A stretch of 64,000 nt of DNA, taken from positions 1 to 64,000 of the forward strand of contig JADIZB010000034.1 of assembly GCA_016705005.1 (NCBI GenBank), given 5' to 3'. The DNA comes from Bacteroidales bacterium. Its GTDB lineage: Bacteria; Bacteroidota; Bacteroidia; Bacteroidales; Lentimicrobiaceae. Below are positions 45,405 to 55,561 of this stretch, piece by piece (positions within the stretch are counted from its first letter, which is position 1; each line of letters opens with the position of its first letter). A model generated the notes under the pieces. It ran no database searches and was not told the origin of the DNA. It saw nothing but the letters and a program-made list of their open reading frames with translations. The translations under genes were made by a program, and so were the position numbers.

Positions 45405-45767
45405 ATGGAACATCTCACATTAGAAACATTTAAAGAAAAAGTTTTTGACTTTGAAAAAAACCAGGATTGGAAATTTGAAGGCAAATTGCCTTGTATCATT
45501 GATTTCTACGCTGACTGGTGCGGGCCCTGCAAAATGGTAGCACCAATTCTTGAGGAACTCTCAAAAGAATATGATGGTAAGGTCGATATTTATAAAGTTG
45601 ACACAGAAGCTGAACAGGAACTATCGCAGGTTTTTGGCATCCGCAGTATACCAAGTATGCTTTTCTGCCCTGCCGAAGGTCAGCCCAGAATGGCTCAGGG
45701 AGCGCTCCCGAAAAGTGCCCTGATTCAGGCCATCGACGATGTTTTACTGAACCCGAAAGCCAGCTAA
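45405..45767 (+). CDS. trxA: Thioredoxin (cytosolic)
   Basis: This 120-aa protein lacks a signal sequence. FYADWCGPCKMVAPILEELS holds the redox pair Cys39/Cys42. IRSIPSMLFCPAEGQPRMAQ supplies the cis-proline loop. It reduces protein disulfides with thioredoxin reductase, which is not encoded here. It is close to the upstream lipoprotein paralogue in the region FYADWCGPCK to GALPK, and the two are likely co-transcribed and end at a shared terminator. Confidence 0.93.
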   Translation: MEHLTLETFKEKVFDFEKNQDWKFEGKLPCIIDFYADWCGPCKMVAPILEELSKEYDGKVDIYKVDTEAEQELSQVFGIRSIPSMLFCPAEGQPRMAQGALPKSALIQAIDDVLLNPKAS

Positions 45768-45795
45768 ATTGCTTTGTTGATTTAATTTTTCCTGA

Positions 45796-45823
45796 CCAGC
45801 CCGGAATTTCCGGGCTGGTTTTT
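45796..45823 (+). terminator. Rho-independent terminator after the thioredoxin pair
   Basis: CCAGCCCGGAA and TTCCGGGCTGG form an 11-bp stem around a short central loop, followed by a T-rich tract (TTTTTATTT). Confidence 0.88.
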
Positions 45824-45828
45824 ATTTA

Positions 45829-45836
45829 TAAATTTG
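45829..45836 (+). promoter_or_regulatory. Candidate -7 promoter element (TAAATTTG)
   Basis: TAAATTTG fits TAnnTTTG, directly after the thioredoxin terminator and 66 nt before the WbqC-family gene. The -33 element is not clear. Confidence 0.35.
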
Positions 45837-45901
45837 CAGAACAATCATCTGACAGTCTCTTTCGCATACAAATTACCTTAAGCCCTGAAATCACCCATCC
45901 T

Positions 45902-46561
45902 ATGTCAAGCCAGATACCTGCCTTACTTTTACCCCTGGCCTGTCTGCCTGATATTGAATTTTTCTGTCTGCTTCATCACACCCCTAAGGCTATTCTTGAA
46001 ATTCACGAAACCTACCCGAAACAGACCTGCCGCAACAGGTACCGGATTGCCACGGCCAACGGAACACAATCCCTATCTATCCCGGTAATCAAACCCATGG
46101 GAAACCATACCCCTACCACTGCTGTCAGCATTGATTTTTCAGAAAACTGGAACCGGATTCACTGGCGTGCCATTGAATCTGCCTACAATAAATCACCCTT
46201 TTTCCTATACTACCGTGATGATTTCGAACGGATCTTCATGAATCCACCGGAATTGCTGGTCGATTTTAACCTTGAGATACTGAATCTCTGCATGAAATCG
46301 TTGAAATTTAAGCCGGATTTCAGCCTTAGTGATGGTTATATCAGAATGCCTGACAATATGACCGACCTGAGAAACAGTATTATGCCCAAACATCCTGTGG
46401 TACATGACTATATGATCAGGAAGTTTAAACCATACACCCAGGTTTTTTCGGACAGGCATGAATTCATCCCCAACCTGAGCATCATCGACCTGTTGTTTAA
46501 CCTTGGTCCTGAAGCAGTTGATTACCTTAAAATGCATGTACCAGGCATGAACCTTTTGTAA
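45902..46561 (+). CDS. WbqC-family protein
   Basis: This 219-aa soluble protein shows WbqC-family features: LLLPLACLPDIEFFCLLHHT at the start, TCRNRYRIATANGTQSLSIP, HWRAIESAYNKSPFFLYYRD and SIIDLLFNLGPEAVDYL near the end. WbqC-like proteins occur in surface-polysaccharide loci, but their enzymatic role is uncertain. In Bacteroidota they commonly stand outside such loci, as here. It converges with the 7TM-HD gene, with 11 nt between stops. Confidence 0.88.
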   Translation: MSSQIPALLLPLACLPDIEFFCLLHHTPKAILEIHETYPKQTCRNRYRIATANGTQSLSIPVIKPMGNHTPTTAVSIDFSENWNRIHWRAIESAYNKSPFFLYYRDDFERIFMNPPELLVDFNLEILNLCMKSLKFKPDFSLSDGYIRMPDNMTDLRNSIMPKHPVVHDYMIRKFKPYTQVFSDRHEFIPNLSIIDLLFNLGPEAVDYLKMHVPGMNLL

Positions 46562-46572
46562 GGATTTTCAGC

Positions 46573-48648
46573 TTATACTGACGGATATTCAATCCTGACG
46601 TGATAAATACTCATCAGTTTCTTTTTCAGTATTTTCTTGATTCTTGTAATATCCTTCAGGGTCAGGTCGGAATTTACAAACTGATTTGTTTCTATCTGGC
46701 TCTCGATAATTTTGTCGACCAGCTGAGCGATTGATGCAGCTGTAGGCAGCTTGATACTTCTGGAGGCGGCTTCTACCGAATCGGCCATCATCAATACAGA
46801 GGTTTCCTTTGAAAATGGCACCGGGCCGGGATAACGGTAAGGCTTTTCGCTGATTTCCTCATCCGGATTGTCAATACGCTGTTTGTTGTAAAAATATTCA
46901 GCCATTCGTGTTCCATGATGGGTCCTTATAAAATCGACCAGCATTTCCGGCAACTTGTGTTTTTTAGCCTTTTCAATCCCTTTGATTACATGACTGACAA
47001 TGATACCGGCGCTTTCCTCATAACCGAGTTCATCATGAGGGTTGATGCCAGAAGTCTGGTTTTCGATAAAATACATAGGCATATCCATTTTGCCGATGTC
47101 GTGATATAGTGCTCCTGCCCGCACCAGTAAGGTGTTCCCTCCTATCTCATAAATCGCAGCTTCTGCAATATTAGCCACCTGCATCGAATGCTGAAAAGTA
47201 CCGGGAGCATGCAGCGATAACTGCCTGAGCAAGGGCGAATTTGTATCGGAAAGCTCCATAAGGGTAACATCGGTAACCAGGCCAAAAAGCTTTTCGAACA
47301 GGAAAATGATGGGATAAGAAAACAGCGTAAACAAAGCACTTCCACCAAAGAGCAGGAATCTGGATTTATCGAGTTCTGCCAGACTGCCTTCCTGGATCAG
47401 TAACATTCCGATATATATAGCGGAATAGGTGACAAAAACAGCAAAAGCAGCTATAAAAAACTGAGATCGCCGACGCAATTCGGCAACACTGATAATGGCA
47501 ATAATCCCGGCTATCAACTGCTGAAAAATAAATTCAAAGCCATTGGGAACCATAAAACCCGTCAGGATCAGAGTCACAATATGAACAAACAAAGCGAGCC
47601 TGGTATCAAAAAATACCCGGATAACTATCGGAACTATGCAGAAAGGAAGTAAAACCAGGAGCCCGGGTTTTGATGCGATGGTCAGACTTGAAGTAGCGAC
47701 CATCAGGTAAATAATTATGAGTATAATCAGCAGTTTTTTATTCTCCGAGAAAATATCTTTCCTGAATGAGATCATGAACAGGATAAAGGCTATCATAGTA
47801 AGCGCAATAAGCAGAGACTGTCCCAGCAGAATGTTATTGTATCTGAAGGTACTACCCAGTCTTTCCTGGTAGTCGGCCCTGAGCGATTCCAACACCTGGA
47901 ATTTTTCAGAATTCACAAGCTCTCCCTTTTGTATTATCCTTTCACCGGCCTGAACCATTCCCCTGGAGTTGGGAATTTCACTCACCAGTGCTTCTCTTGC
48001 CCTGGATGTATTTTCAGGATCAAAGACTATATTTTGTTTGAGGGCATTCAGCAACAGGCCCCTGAGCATTTCATCATGTCCGGTTCCGGCTTCATTGAGT
48101 CGTCTGGTAACATAAACCTCAGCTGTAGCAATGGTATAGAGGGCTGACAAGGGCACCCTCGAAGCGGCATTCCCGTCAACAATGAAGATCTCATACCCCT
48201 GAGGTTTGTTTTCTATTTCATTGATGATACTGATCACCCCGTGTGAAAACAGGGTATCGAGGACGCTCAGAATTACCTCAAGGTCAGCCTGTCTGACCGG
48301 ATCGTTGGTCGTTTGGCGGCCATAGCGTGATTCCCAGGCCTTTCCGAACGAATTGATCAGGTAATTGATCTGAGCATCAGCCACACTATGCATACGCCGA
48401 AAATAAGGCCTGGCATCCTTCAGGGCAGCTTCCTGTTCGGTTTTCAGTTCCGATTCCGGCTTGAGAATGGCAAAATCAGACGGAGAAATCAGGTCATCGT
48501 GCTGCCATGGTTTCCCCTTCTGGTATTCATACCTGAATTTTCCTTCACGGGGAAAGATCATAATCAGCAACCAGATGATCAGCGAGAAAAGAAATATCTT
48601 CCCCAGAATATCATGATGATCGCGCAGCCAGCGAAATGACCTGTTCAT
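46573..48648 (-). CDS. 7TM-HD (PgpH-like) transmembrane HDIG phosphohydrolase
   Basis: This 691-aa protein has an N-terminal membrane anchor (ILGKIFLFSLIIWLLIMIFP) and an extracytoplasmic 7TM-HDED domain of about 230 residues. A seven-helix membrane block lies at about residues 270-460. The cytoplasmic HD domain follows, with HDIG motif ALYHDIGKMDMPMYF, SMQVANIAEAA and FIRTHHGTR. PgpH-type members hydrolyse c-di-AMP, and that activity is likely but not proven here. It is a single-gene unit divergent from the NlpC/P60 gene. Confidence 0.92.
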   Translation of the reverse strand: MNRSFRWLRDHHDILGKIFLFSLIIWLLIMIFPREGKFRYEYQKGKPWQHDDLISPSDFAILKPESELKTEQEAALKDARPYFRRMHSVADAQINYLINSFGKAWESRYGRQTTNDPVRQADLEVILSVLDTLFSHGVISIINEIENKPQGYEIFIVDGNAASRVPLSALYTIATAEVYVTRRLNEAGTGHDEMLRGLLLNALKQNIVFDPENTSRAREALVSEIPNSRGMVQAGERIIQKGELVNSEKFQVLESLRADYQERLGSTFRYNNILLGQSLLIALTMIAFILFMISFRKDIFSENKKLLIILIIIYLMVATSSLTIASKPGLLVLLPFCIVPIVIRVFFDTRLALFVHIVTLILTGFMVPNGFEFIFQQLIAGIIAIISVAELRRRSQFFIAAFAVFVTYSAIYIGMLLIQEGSLAELDKSRFLLFGGSALFTLFSYPIIFLFEKLFGLVTDVTLMELSDTNSPLLRQLSLHAPGTFQHSMQVANIAEAAIYEIGGNTLLVRAGALYHDIGKMDMPMYFIENQTSGINPHDELGYEESAGIIVSHVIKGIEKAKKHKLPEMLVDFIRTHHGTRMAEYFYNKQRIDNPDEEISEKPYRYPGPVPFSKETSVLMMADSVEAASRSIKLPTAASIAQLVDKIIESQIETNQFVNSDLTLKDITRIKKILKKKLMSIYHVRIEYPSV

Positions 48649-48906
48649 AGATAGAATTTAAGAATTTTCGGTGATGAACAGCACGAATATACAATAAAGA
48701 ATGATATAAATACAACCCTGGCAACGCAGAGAGATGGCCGGCATCAGGTCATGGAATATAAAATCCGGGAGTCATGAGCAATATTGACCGGTAGAAAATG
48801 GAGTGCAATCCAAAGTTTTCAACAAAATCGCTTTTGCTGTTAATTACTTCTTTTCCCAACGCGCAAATATTTCAATATATTTGTCCAAACAACAGCAAAT
48901 ACAATA

Positions 48907-49689
48907 ATGACAGGTGCAATCTGTTACCTTTCTCTTGTTGCGGTGAGGGCTGAGCCATCCGGGAAGTCGGAGATGGTAAATCAGCTGTTGTTTGGCGACC
49001 TCACTGAAATAATTGATAGTTACGATCATTGGTTAAAAATCAGAACCCTGCACGATGGTTATGTGGGCTGGTGTGATCAGAAACAGATTTATCTGCTTCC
49101 CGATGAAACACTGGAAGTACTGAAAGGCAGTAGTATCAGAATTATAACCGACATCACCGGACAACTATCGACCACGGGGAAACCCGGTATCTCAGTAGTG
49201 ATCGGAAGTAGTCTTTATATCCTTTCGAACGGTATGTTTGCCGGCCCCAATGGAGAATACCACATTACTGATGGAGAATATGGCATGCCCGGACTTGCTA
49301 ACCCTGAAGAAATAGCTGAAACGGCTTCTTTATACCTGAATGCGCCATACCTGTGGGGCGGACGCTCTCCTTTCGGAATCGACTGTTCCGGACTGGTACA
49401 GATGGTTTTTAAAATAAACGGAATCGGTCTGAAGCGGGATGCCGCAGAGCAGGCCACGCAAGGAATTCTGATCAACCTGATCGAAGAATCGAGGGCAGGC
49501 GACATAGCCTTTTTCGATGATGAGGATGGGAAAATTATCCATACAGGCATCATCACAGGCAGGGGCAGTATCATTCATGCCTCAGGTGAAGTAAGAATCG
49601 ATCTTTTTGACCATCATGGTATTTTTAATAAAAAGGACGGAAAATACACACATAAGCTCAGGGTAATCAAGCGTTACACTGAGATCTGA
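48907..49689 (+). CDS. NlpC/P60 (C40) peptidoglycan peptidase with SH3-like domains
   Basis: This 260-aa protein has two SH3-like beta segments (residues ~1-65 and ~75-135). The catalytic domain has Cys160 (PFGIDCSGLVQMVF), His212 (IIHTGIITGRG) and a third polar residue near IIHASGEV. The YLWGGRSPFG motif before the Cys is typical of dipeptidyl-peptidase-VI-like enzymes that cleave gamma-D-Glu/diamino-acid bonds in cell-wall peptides. No signal peptide is seen, which suggests cytoplasmic murein-peptide recycling. Confidence 0.9.
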   Translation: MTGAICYLSLVAVRAEPSGKSEMVNQLLFGDLTEIIDSYDHWLKIRTLHDGYVGWCDQKQIYLLPDETLEVLKGSSIRIITDITGQLSTTGKPGISVVIGSSLYILSNGMFAGPNGEYHITDGEYGMPGLANPEEIAETASLYLNAPYLWGGRSPFGIDCSGLVQMVFKINGIGLKRDAAEQATQGILINLIEESRAGDIAFFDDEDGKIIHTGIITGRGSIIHASGEVRIDLFDHHGIFNKKDGKYTHKLRVIKRYTEI

Positions 49690-49891
49690 CGAGCGTTATT
49701 TCACATGAAGACAGGATACCAGAATTAATGTTTTCTTAACATCAGGAATCTTTTACGATTGACCATTGACCTACTTTTGTGGCAGATTTTAAAACACCTG
49801 CCAATGTCCGCAAGAATTGAATAAACTTATCTTATAATATTAAACACCAAGCACTTACACCAAATTCAGTAGTTAACCAAAACAACAAACC
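49690..49891 (+). promoter_or_regulatory. Leader of the TonB-receptor operon with candidate -7 element TACTTTTG
   Basis: TACTTTTG at 49772-49779 fits TAnnTTTG. A TTTT/TTG-like -33 lies 17-20 nt upstream. A 113-nt AT-rich leader follows before ATG 49892. No riboswitch fold is recognised. Confidence 0.45.
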
Positions 49892-52800
49892 ATGAGAAAA
49901 ACAGACAATTTGATGAGCAGTTTCCGCAGGTACTTCCTGTTGGCTGTTGCTTTTATGATGAGTGTTACCATAGCTGTGGGGCAGGTTACAACATCGGGAA
50001 TGAATGGAAAAATCGTTGACACCAAAGGAGAAACACTACCCGGTGCTACTATTCTTGCCATTCATGTTCCTTCCGGAACCCAGTATGGAGCCATTTCAAA
50101 TCAGGAGGGCCGGTTCATTATTACCAACATGCGTGTAGGAGGCCCTTACAAAGTAACTGTTACTTTCGTCGGATTTAAAGAACAATCCGTAAATGACGTT
50201 ACCCTCAGCCTTGGAACTTCAGCCAACCTGAATTTTCAACTTACTGAGTCAACATCAACGCTCACAGGAGTAGAGATTATTTCCGACAGGAACGATGTTT
50301 TCAGTTCTGACAGGACAGGTGCTGCTGCTTCATTCAATATTACCAAAATTAACACCATACCAACCATTGGACGCACTGTAAATGATATTCTTACTTATAA
50401 CGCTTACAGCAATGGTCGTTCGTTTGCAGGTCAGGATGCCCGTTTCAACAATTTCACCATTGATGGATCGGTTTTCAATAACGGATTCGGACTGGGAAAT
50501 TCAGCCCAGGCCGGTGGACGTACCGGTACGACTGCCGTTTCAATTGATGCTCTTGAAGAAATTCAGCTGAACATCGCTCCGTTCGATGTCCGCCAGTCTG
50601 GTTTTTCCGGTGCCAGTGTAAACGCAGTTACACGTTCTGGCACCAACAGTTTCCATGGTACAGGATATTTTATTATGCGCAACGATAATCTCGCCGGTAA
50701 AAAAGCCGACGGAAAAGAAATCGGAAAAGTTAACATTGACGAAAAAACCTTTGGTCTGAGTGTCGGAGGCCCGATCATTAAAAATAAACTCTTCTTCTTC
50801 CTCAATGCTGAAAAGTTCAACAGCAGTGTACCTGCACTGGACTGGTCGCTCGATAAACCAGGGGCAACAGGAAACGTTTCAAGAACAACGCTGGCCGACA
50901 TGGATTCTCTGGCACAGTTCATGAAAACCAAATTCAACCATGATCTCGGTGCACTCGACGGATTCAACAATGAGGTAAACAGTCAGAAGTTTCTCCTTCG
51001 TCTCGATTATAACCTTAGCAAGGAGCACAAACTCTCACTCCGTTACTCACATCATGATTCCGATGCAGATCAGCGAATCAGCGACAGCAACAGCAGTAAT
51101 ACTGCCGGAAGCGGAAACCGCACCAACAGGGCAGATGCTATTTCACCACAGAACACCGGTTATATCATCCAGGATAATACCCGTTCACTTGCACTTGAGT
51201 TGAGTTCTACCTTTGGTTCTAAAATATCAAACAGCTTCATAGCCACTTTCAACAAGCAGATTGAAGACAGGGATTATCTGACCAGTGTTTTGCCGACCAT
51301 CGACATTCTGTCGGGTGCCGGTGAAGCAACCTATACCTCCATCGGTTTCGATCCGTTTACCCCGAACAACAAACTGAATTATTCAACCCTCAACTTCACC
51401 GATAACTTTACCTATTATTCAGGTAAACATACCATTACAGTTGGCGCTTCCTATGAGTTTTACAAATCGAACAACGTATTCTTCCCGGCATCAAACGGAG
51501 TTTATGTTTATAACTCAATCGAAGACTTTAAACTGGCAGCCCAGAGCTATCTGGATGATCCGGACAATCCTGTTTCGCCGGTGGAGCTTGCAAAGTACAA
51601 CCTCCGTTATTCACGTATTCCGGGAGGTGCAGAACCTTTGCAGGTGTTAAAGGTTTCGACCTATAGTGCCTATATTCAGGATGAATTCCAGGTCAATTCA
51701 AATCTGGTAGTTACCGGAGGTATCCGTGCTGATATGTTTGACTACAACGACGGAACAGCCGAAGAGTTCAACAACCCGGTAATTGACACCCTGGTTTTCA
51801 AAGATGAAAACAATGAGAACTATCACCTGAGTACCGGTGCTTTCCCTAAAACCAAGGTCCTGCTTTCACCAAGAATCGGGTTCAACTATGATGTTAAAGG
51901 TGATAAAACCATGCAGATCCGTGGAGGAACCGGTATATTCATTTCACGTATTCCCCAGGTTCTTGTATCAAACCAGCTTGGTAACAATGGTATCAATACC
52001 GGTCTGATCAGTGTTTCAAATACAACCGCTTATCCTTTCAGACTTACCCCTGAAGATTTCCTTCCCGAGGTAAATCCGGATATCACAACACTTCCGGCTT
52101 ATGTAATCAATGCTACCGACGAAGACCTCAAATATCCGAGCATCTGGAAAACAAACATTGCCGTTGACTACAAATTGCCCTTCGGCCTGATTGCTACGGC
52201 AGAAGTAATCTTCAACAAAACCCTTCAGGGACTGAGGTACATCGACGCCAATCTGAAAGCTCCGGATCGCAACTTTACCGGACCGGATGACCGTGACAGG
52301 TTCCCGGCCTCCGGACTATCAGGAAGCGCTGCAAGTGCTGCTCGTTTCTACAACAAGCAGGTAACCAATTCTTTTGTTCTTAAAAACACCACTGAAGGAA
52401 GTTCTTACAGCCTTACCGGAAAACTCGAAAAAACAACCCAAAAAGGTTTCGGTGGATTTGTTGCCTATACCTATGGCGTAGCCAAGGACATCCAGTCGGT
52501 AGGAAGTACAGTTCAGGCCAATATGCCTACAGTTGACGGTCAGAATTATCTTGGTTTGTCATTTGCCGACAACGACCTGAGACATCGTTTCGTTGGTTAT
52601 GTGAACTATCGCATTGACTATGGCAAGAAACTGGGTGGTTCAACCATTCTTTCTCTCGGTATGGTTTCAAACAGCGGCAATAAAATATCCTATGTTTACG
52701 GATCAGACCTGAATGGTGATGGTCAGACTGCCAACGACCTTATCTACATTCCTGAGAATGCCTCCGACCTTACATTTGCTGACATTACTTCAGGTGAAAA

Positions 52801-53236
52801 TGTACTGTTTACGGCCGAAGAACAGCAGGCTGCTTTCGATAAATACATCGACAACAATGAGTATCTGAATGGCCGCCGTGGCGATTACGCCGAACGCAAT
52901 GGCGATCAGTTCCCATGGCTGACCCGCTTCAATTTTTCATTGGTTCAGGAAATATATTTCAAAGCAAGTGCTGACGGTATGAAAAACACTCTCCAGTTCA
53001 GGATAGATATTCTGAATGTTGGAAATATGCTGAACGATGCCTGGGGAGTTGGTAGTGTAAGTACAACAACGTCACCTTTGACTATTGCCGGTGTTGATGC
53101 TGAAGGCCGTCCTTCTTACAAATTACGGACCCAGGTTGTTGATGGGGAAACCATCCTTCTGAAGGATTCATTCTCGAAGAGCATTACCATCGACAATGTA
53201 TGGCAGGCTCAGTTTGGCATCCGTTACATATTTTAA
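49892..53236 (+). CDS. Oar-like TonB-dependent outer-membrane receptor
   Basis: This 1114-aa protein has a signal peptide (about 1-31, ending SVTIAVGQ). A carboxypeptidase-regulatory-like beta-sandwich lies at about 36-115 ([20 protein letters not shown]). The plug is at about 125-250 ([17 protein letters not shown] ... [18 protein letters not shown]). A long beta-barrel ends in aromatic [11 protein letters not shown]. This is the Oar-type layout rather than SusC: no SusD gene follows. It imports an unknown ligand across the outer membrane using TonB energy. The downstream phosphodiesterase and phosphatase genes suggest, by context only, a phosphorylated or lipid-derived substrate. Confidence 0.9.
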   Translation: MRKTDNLMSSFRRYFLLAVAFMMSVTIAVGQVTTSGMNGKIVDTKGETLPGATILAIHVPSGTQYGAISNQEGRFIITNMRVGGPYKVTVTFVGFKEQSVNDVTLSLGTSANLNFQLTESTSTLTGVEIISDRNDVFSSDRTGAAASFNITKINTIPTIGRTVNDILTYNAYSNGRSFAGQDARFNNFTIDGSVFNNGFGLGNSAQAGGRTGTTAVSIDALEEIQLNIAPFDVRQSGFSGASVNAVTRSGTNSFHGTGYFIMRNDNLAGKKADGKEIGKVNIDEKTFGLSVGGPIIKNKLFFFLNAEKFNSSVPALDWSLDKPGATGNVSRTTLADMDSLAQFMKTKFNHDLGALDGFNNEVNSQKFLLRLDYNLSKEHKLSLRYSHHDSDADQRISDSNSSNTAGSGNRTNRADAISPQNTGYIIQDNTRSLALELSSTFGSKISNSFIATFNKQIEDRDYLTSVLPTIDILSGAGEATYTSIGFDPFTPNNKLNYSTLNFTDNFTYYSGKHTITVGASYEFYKSNNVFFPASNGVYVYNSIEDFKLAAQSYLDDPDNPVSPVELAKYNLRYSRIPGGAEPLQVLKVSTYSAYIQDEFQVNSNLVVTGGIRADMFDYNDGTAEEFNNPVIDTLVFKDENNENYHLSTGAFPKTKVLLSPRIGFNYDVKGDKTMQIRGGTGIFISRIPQVLVSNQLGNNGINTGLISVSNTTAYPFRLTPEDFLPEVNPDITTLPAYVINATDEDLKYPSIWKTNIAVDYKLPFGLIATAEVIFNKTLQGLRYIDANLKAPDRNFTGPDDRDRFPASGLSGSAASAARFYNKQVTNSFVLKNTTEGSSYSLTGKLEKTTQKGFGGFVAYTYGVAKDIQSVGSTVQANMPTVDGQNYLGLSFADNDLRHRFVGYVNYRIDYGKKLGGSTILSLGMVSNSGNKISYVYGSDLNGDGQTANDLIYIPENASDLTFADITSGENVLFTAEEQQAAFDKYIDNNEYLNGRRGDYAERNGDQFPWLTRFNFSLVQEIYFKASADGMKNTLQFRIDILNVGNMLNDAWGVGSVSTTTSPLTIAGVDAEGRPSYKLRTQVVDGETILLKDSFSKSITIDNVWQAQFGIRYIF

Positions 53237-53255
53237 TCTTTTGTAAATTTTTCAG

Positions 53256-53291
53256 AGCATCCGGGAATTGATTTTCCCGGATGCTTTTTTT
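53256..53291 (+). terminator. Rho-independent terminator after the TonB receptor
   Basis: AGCATCCGGGAA and TTCCCGGATGCT form a 12-bp stem around a short loop, followed by seven T. It may be partially read through into the hydrolase genes 40 nt later. Confidence 0.9.
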
Positions 53292-53330
53292 ATCAGGGTT
53301 GATATCACTGCTTTTTAACAAGGAGATGAA

Positions 53331-54185
53331 ATGAAGACAATTTTGCTCGTGGTGCTGAGTGTTTCAATCCTGAACAATGTTAACGCTCAGGCTACAGTCA
53401 AAGGTGTCGATACTTTGAATTCCGGAAAACCAACTTCATTGCTGATTGCAGGTCACAGGGGAGGTTATGATACTTCCCTGCCCGAAAACAGCTTTGCTCT
53501 GTTCGACAGTACGATAAGCCGGGTCTGCAATCTGCCTGTTGCCCTTGAATTTGATATCAGGGAAAGCGCATCAGGAAACCTCTTTCTGATGCATGATCCG
53601 GAAGTTGACAGGACAACCGGCGGACATGGACTGGTTTCTGCATTGACAGACAGTCTGATAGGCACTCTGAGCCTGAAAGATAGAAACGACAGCCTTACCC
53701 GACATAAAGTCCCGTCTTTTACCGAACTGCTCAGACGATACAGAGATAGGAATGTAATTCTTATGCTTGATGTTAAAGGTGATATTTATAGCAGAGTATT
53801 TGAACAGGTAAAACTGTTTGGGATGGAAGACAGATGTATTATCCTCACTTTCAACCTGAAGGATCTGAAAATGGCAAGAGATCTGACCACTGAGATGAGA
53901 ATATCAGCATTGGTGACAAGTGAAGAAATGTGGGAATTGGTAAAATCTGCATGCATTCCCCCTTCAAGGTTGATCGCATATATCACCAATCAGACTCCGG
54001 AGAATGTGGTTCACCTGATCAGGAAAGAAAAAACATTGGTCATGACAGACATGAATGAGACAACAACCAACCGAAACAAGCCATTTGAACCTGAATACTA
54101 CACGGAGATTTTAAAGATAATGCAACCTGATATTTTAATCACCGATTACCCTGTTTTCGTTTCGCAACATTTTTTTGGCAAATAA
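53331..54185 (+). CDS. Exported glycerophosphodiester phosphodiesterase (GDPD family)
   Basis: This 284-aa protein has a signal peptide (MKTILLVVLSVSILNNVNAQ). The TIM-barrel GDPD signature is clear: first histidine and glutamate in IAGHRGGYDTSLPENSFALF, metal ligands in VALEFDIRESASGNLFLMHD, and NVILMLDVKGD. C-terminal PDILITDYP is typical. It hydrolyses glycerophosphodiesters to sn-glycerol-3-phosphate and an alcohol. A strong AGGAG (53321-53325) lies 5 nt before the ATG. It heads a run of exported hydrolases. Confidence 0.92.
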   Translation: MKTILLVVLSVSILNNVNAQATVKGVDTLNSGKPTSLLIAGHRGGYDTSLPENSFALFDSTISRVCNLPVALEFDIRESASGNLFLMHDPEVDRTTGGHGLVSALTDSLIGTLSLKDRNDSLTRHKVPSFTELLRRYRDRNVILMLDVKGDIYSRVFEQVKLFGMEDRCIILTFNLKDLKMARDLTTEMRISALVTSEEMWELVKSACIPPSRLIAYITNQTPENVVHLIRKEKTLVMTDMNETTTNRNKPFEPEYYTEILKIMQPDILITDYPVFVSQHFFGK

Positions 54186-54274
54186 ACCTGTTTCTATCTC
54201 CCGGCAGAACTAATGATCACAAATCAATTAATTTTGACGGAAATTGAATCTTTGATGAAAGTTAAAAGTGGCAA

Positions 54275-55561
54275 ATGAATACAAACCTTAAGAACAGTTC
54301 CTTAAAACATTCAGGCCAATTCCAATGGTTCCAGAGATGTCCGTCGGTGCCTGAAATTTTTATGCTGATCACAATTCTGTCATTACATTTCATTGTTGCA
54401 GCCGCACAGTCCGACAACCCACAAACTGTCGTTATCCTTTCACTCGACGGCTTCCGGTGGGATTATCCGGCGAAAACAAATACACCCAATCTTGATCTGA
54501 TAGCGCACGACGGAGTGAAAGCCGTGTCACTGATGCCTTCATTCCCGTCAAAAACATTCCCAAACCACTATACCATTGCAACAGGCCTGGTCCCTGACCA
54601 TCACGGCCTGGTCAACAATATCTTCATGGACAAAGCCATGGGCAAATCATTCGCCATTAATGATAAACAAGCCCGTTTTAATCCTGATTTTTACGGTGGA
54701 GAGCCCATCTGGATTACTGCTCAGAAGCAGGGTGTACGAACAGCTTCTTTTTTCTGGGTTGGCACCGATGTGGCTATTCAGGGCAAACACCCCGACTACT
54801 GGAAAATGTATGATGGAAATATTCCGTTTATCCAAAGGATTGATACCATTCTCAAATGGCTCACTTTGCCTGAACCATTGCGTCCCCGGCTGATTATGGC
54901 ATACTACCACGAACCCGACGGCATCGGGCATGAATTTGGTCCTGATGACCCGAAAACCCTCAGACTTGTTCAGGAACTGGATAGCCTTACCGGAATTCTC
55001 TATAAGCGCATCCGGAAATTGCCCGGTGGTAACAACATCAACTTCATGGTAGTTTCAGACCATGGTATGGGAGCCATTAATTCTGAAAAGAACAACGCAC
55101 TCAGAGATTATATTCCGGAACACTGGCCGGTACGGATTGAAGGCGGTAACCCCAACTTCAACGTTTATGCGGAAGGCAAATGGGTGGATTCGGCATATCA
55201 GATACTGAAGAAAATTACAGGCCTGAAAGTCTGGAAACCCTCAGAAATACCGCAGCACCTCTGTTACGGGACTAACCCGAGGGTCGGAGATATTGTCATT
55301 GTTGCCGATTCAGCCTGGAGCGTTACAATGAATAAACCAAAAAGAAATTTTAAAGGTGGGACCCATGGATATGATATTCACAATACCGATGTCCATGCCA
55401 TTTTCTATGCCTCCGGTCCGGCATTCAGGCAGAATTATATTCATCCGACCTTTCAGAACATCCATATATATCCACTGTTGGCTCATCTGCTCGGTATTTT
55501 CCCTGCATCTACCGACGGCGATCTTAAACAGGTTACAGATATGTTAAAACCACAACCATGA
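54275..55561 (+). CDS. Exported nucleotide pyrophosphatase/phosphodiesterase (NPP, alkaline phosphatase superfamily)
   Basis: This 428-aa protein has an N-terminal hydrophobic export segment after about 28 hydrophilic residues (IFMLITILSLHFIVAAAQ). The core holds the first metal Asp in VILSLDGFRWDYP and the Thr nucleophile in MPSFPSKTFPNHYTIATGLV. Further ligands are in YHEPDGIGHEFGPD, VVSDHGMG and GGTHGYDIHNTDVHAIFYA. It cleaves phosphodiester or pyrophosphate bonds in nucleotides or lipids. Its TGA stop overlaps the ATG of the PhoD-like gene (ATGA), so the two are translationally coupled. Confidence 0.92.
   Translation: MNTNLKNSSLKHSGQFQWFQRCPSVPEIFMLITILSLHFIVAAAQSDNPQTVVILSLDGFRWDYPAKTNTPNLDLIAHDGVKAVSLMPSFPSKTFPNHYTIATGLVPDHHGLVNNIFMDKAMGKSFAINDKQARFNPDFYGGEPIWITAQKQGVRTASFFWVGTDVAIQGKHPDYWKMYDGNIPFIQRIDTILKWLTLPEPLRPRLIMAYYHEPDGIGHEFGPDDPKTLRLVQELDSLTGILYKRIRKLPGGNNINFMVVSDHGMGAINSEKNNALRDYIPEHWPVRIEGGNPNFNVYAEGKWVDSAYQILKKITGLKVWKPSEIPQHLCYGTNPRVGDIVIVADSAWSVTMNKPKRNFKGGTHGYDIHNTDVHAIFYASGPAFRQNYIHPTFQNIHIYPLLAHLLGIFPASTDGDLKQVTDMLKPQP

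Noticed and set aside
49892..53236. SusC of a SusCD polysaccharide-utilisation locus
   Set aside because: No SusD gene follows, and the plug and barrel resemble Oar-type receptors.
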